A stretch of 8,024 nt of DNA from Flavobacteriales bacterium (GTDB lineage Bacteria; Bacteroidota; Bacteroidia; Flavobacteriales; UBA7430). The notes beneath the pieces were generated by a model, which did not search any database, was not told the DNA's origin, and was given only the letters and a program-made list of their open reading frames with translations. Of the stretch, positions 7,020-8,024 are shown one piece after another. Made by a program: the position numbers and the translations under genes. The stretch is from the NCBI GenBank assembly GCA_002685115.1, contig NYWQ01000080.1, forward strand, positions 1 through 8,024, in the 5' to 3' direction. Numbering within the stretch: position 1 is the first letter of the stretch; each line of letters opens with the position of its first letter.

Positions 7020-8024
7020 ATGAAAAACTTAATTTACCTCCAAATAATGTTACCCTTGTTTGTATTTGGGCAACAAAAAACCAATTGTCAAGTCACAACT
7101 CCAGATATATTAGGGCCTTATTTTTTAGAGGGAGCTCCCATTACCGAGTCTATTGTCTCGGAGACTTATGATGGGGATTTGCTCTTTATTTCTGGAGTTC
7201 TTACCAATGATTGCGAGGTGCCAATTGCTAACGCTGTTATAGATTTTTGGCAAACAGATGAAAACGGATCCTATGATTACGATGGCTACAGCTACCGTGG
7301 TAAGATTGTAACAAATGCTCAAGGTAGTTACAACTTAGAAACCATTATTCCAGGCAAATATTTAAATGGAAGTGACTATAGACCCGCTCATATTCATTTA
7401 AAAGTAGCTGTAGATGGAGTTGATGAATTGGTGACTCAAATTTATTTTGAGGGAGACACAGACATACCCTCCGATTATTGGGCTAGTAGCCCTGCTGCTG
7501 AACATAGAATTATACCTTTATCTGCTGGTTTTGCTGGTGATTGGTTTGGTACTTTTGATATAGCTGTTTCTATAGAAGATTATTCAGGGGCTATTGTTTT
7601 TGGTTGCACCAATTCGCTTGCAAGTAACTTTAATGATCAGGCCACACAAGACGACGGTTCTTGTGAATGGTTAGATTGCAATCAGACAGTAAGTAACTCG
7701 CCTTTTTCTAGTTTTATTGAAGACAGTATTTGCCATGAAAATTTGTATTGCGAAGACTTTGACTGGGACGGTGGAGATTGTTGGTTTGATTGTAATGACA
7801 GTCTTATTAATATGTCTGACGTAGATGTTTATTTATACAACAATCAATGTGATTCTGCTTTTAATTGCAGTTTTTTCAACTTCGATAACGAATCTTGCAT
7901 AGAACTTGAAGGTTGCCAAGACGAAAATGGTACATCGTACCAAGAGGGTGCGCAGTGGAATATAGATGCTTGTACAACTTGTTTTTGTGAACAAGGTGCG
8001 ATTGTTTGTTCCAGCATGTCTTGT
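7020..8024 (+). CDS. Secreted intradiol ring-cleavage dioxygenase-like protein with LNR-like and VWC-like modules (3' end missing)
   Basis: 335 codons are open to the window edge with no stop. Residues 1-17 or 18 are a signal peptide ending Val-Phe-Gly-Gln. Residues ~24-186 match the intradiol dioxygenase fold: LGPYFLEG (31-38), a C65..P68 loop, VIDFWQTD (73-80), GYSYRG (89-94), GSY..ETIIPGKY (102-114) and YRPAHIHLKV (120-129). In this family the non-heme Fe(III) ligands are two Tyr and two His; H124 and H126 fit, with Tyr candidates Y90 or Y92 and Y114. The usual reaction is oxygen-dependent ortho cleavage of catechol-type rings; the substrate here is unknown. Residues 195-215 are one copy of the giant protein's GCT(N)...DDGSC repeat, 238-254 is LNR-like (DWDGGDC), and 299-335 is VWC-like (NGTSYQEGAQW, then CTTCFC). 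An in-frame TAG at 7014 fixes the start at or after 7017, and ATG 7020 is the only start giving a full signal peptide. Confidence 0.85.
   Translation, partial: MKNLIYLQIMLPLFVFGQQKTNCQVTTPDILGPYFLEGAPITESIVSETYDGDLLFISGVLTNDCEVPIANAVIDFWQTDENGSYDYDGYSYRGKIVTNAQGSYNLETIIPGKYLNGSDYRPAHIHLKVAVDGVDELVTQIYFEGDTDIPSDYWASSPAAEHRIIPLSAGFAGDWFGTFDIAVSIEDYSGAIVFGCTNSLASNFNDQATQDDGSCEWLDCNQTVSNSPFSSFIEDSICHENLYCEDFDWDGGDCWFDCNDSLINMSDVDVYLYNNQCDSAFNCSFFNFDNESCIELEGCQDENGTSYQEGAQWNIDACTTCFCEQGAIVCSSMSC
7602..7664 (+). repeat. Single copy of the GC..DDGSC repeat inside the dioxygenase-like gene
   Basis: Residues 195-215 (GCTNSLASNFND, then QATQDDGSC) keep the exact 19-position cysteine spacing of the giant protein's units, with Asn-Phe-Asn in place of Asn-Tyr-Asn. 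It links the catalytic domain to the downstream cysteine-rich modules. Confidence 0.85.

Noticed and set aside
7125..7322. Minus-strand ORF of 65 codons
   Set aside because: It lies fully inside the dioxygenase-like coding region, whose conserved motifs prove the + strand.

Overview
The window looks like AT-rich chromosomal DNA of a marine Bacteroidota, most likely Flavobacteriia or a related order. The reasons are signal peptides ending in Phe-Ala-Gln or Phe-Gly-Gln, a type IX secretion (T9SS)-like C-terminal tail, starts without Shine-Dalgarno sequences, TAnnTTTG-like promoter elements, and the Gly-Cys-Thr-Asp...Asp-Gly-Ser-Cys repeat often seen in secreted proteins of that phylum. Genus cannot be told from the sequence.

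Layout: 1-232 is non-coding, apart from a possible 3' end of an upstream gene, and holds a probable terminator (51-80) and the promoter region of the first gene. A single gene (233-6409) encodes a 2058-residue secreted protein. It has a signal peptide, two tandem ~120-residue WGDD-motif modules, about 54 cysteine-paired units of mostly 26 residues (78 bp each), a cysteine-free ~215-residue coiled-coil stalk, a Gly-Trp domain, and a T9SS type-A-like tail. Next is a small DoxX-like four-helix membrane protein gene (6564-6929) closed by a clear Rho-independent terminator (6943-6968). A third gene (7020 to beyond 8024, no stop in the window) encodes a secreted intradiol ring-cleavage dioxygenase-like protein. 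Its domain is followed by one copy of the same 26-residue-type cysteine repeat, a Notch/LNR-like DGGDC segment and a VWC-like cysteine module.

All three genes are on the + strand, but the terminator separates the third from the first two, so one operon is unlikely. The first and third genes share a TATCTTTA promoter octamer, export by signal peptide, and the same Cys-x18-Cys repeat; this suggests a shared extracellular or cell-surface setting. No joint pathway can be shown from the sequence.

The most notable points are the very long repeat array with internal 156-bp higher-order periodicity and two separately evolved blocks, and the unusual fusion of a dioxygenase-like domain to small disulfide-rich modules that resemble animal extracellular domains.
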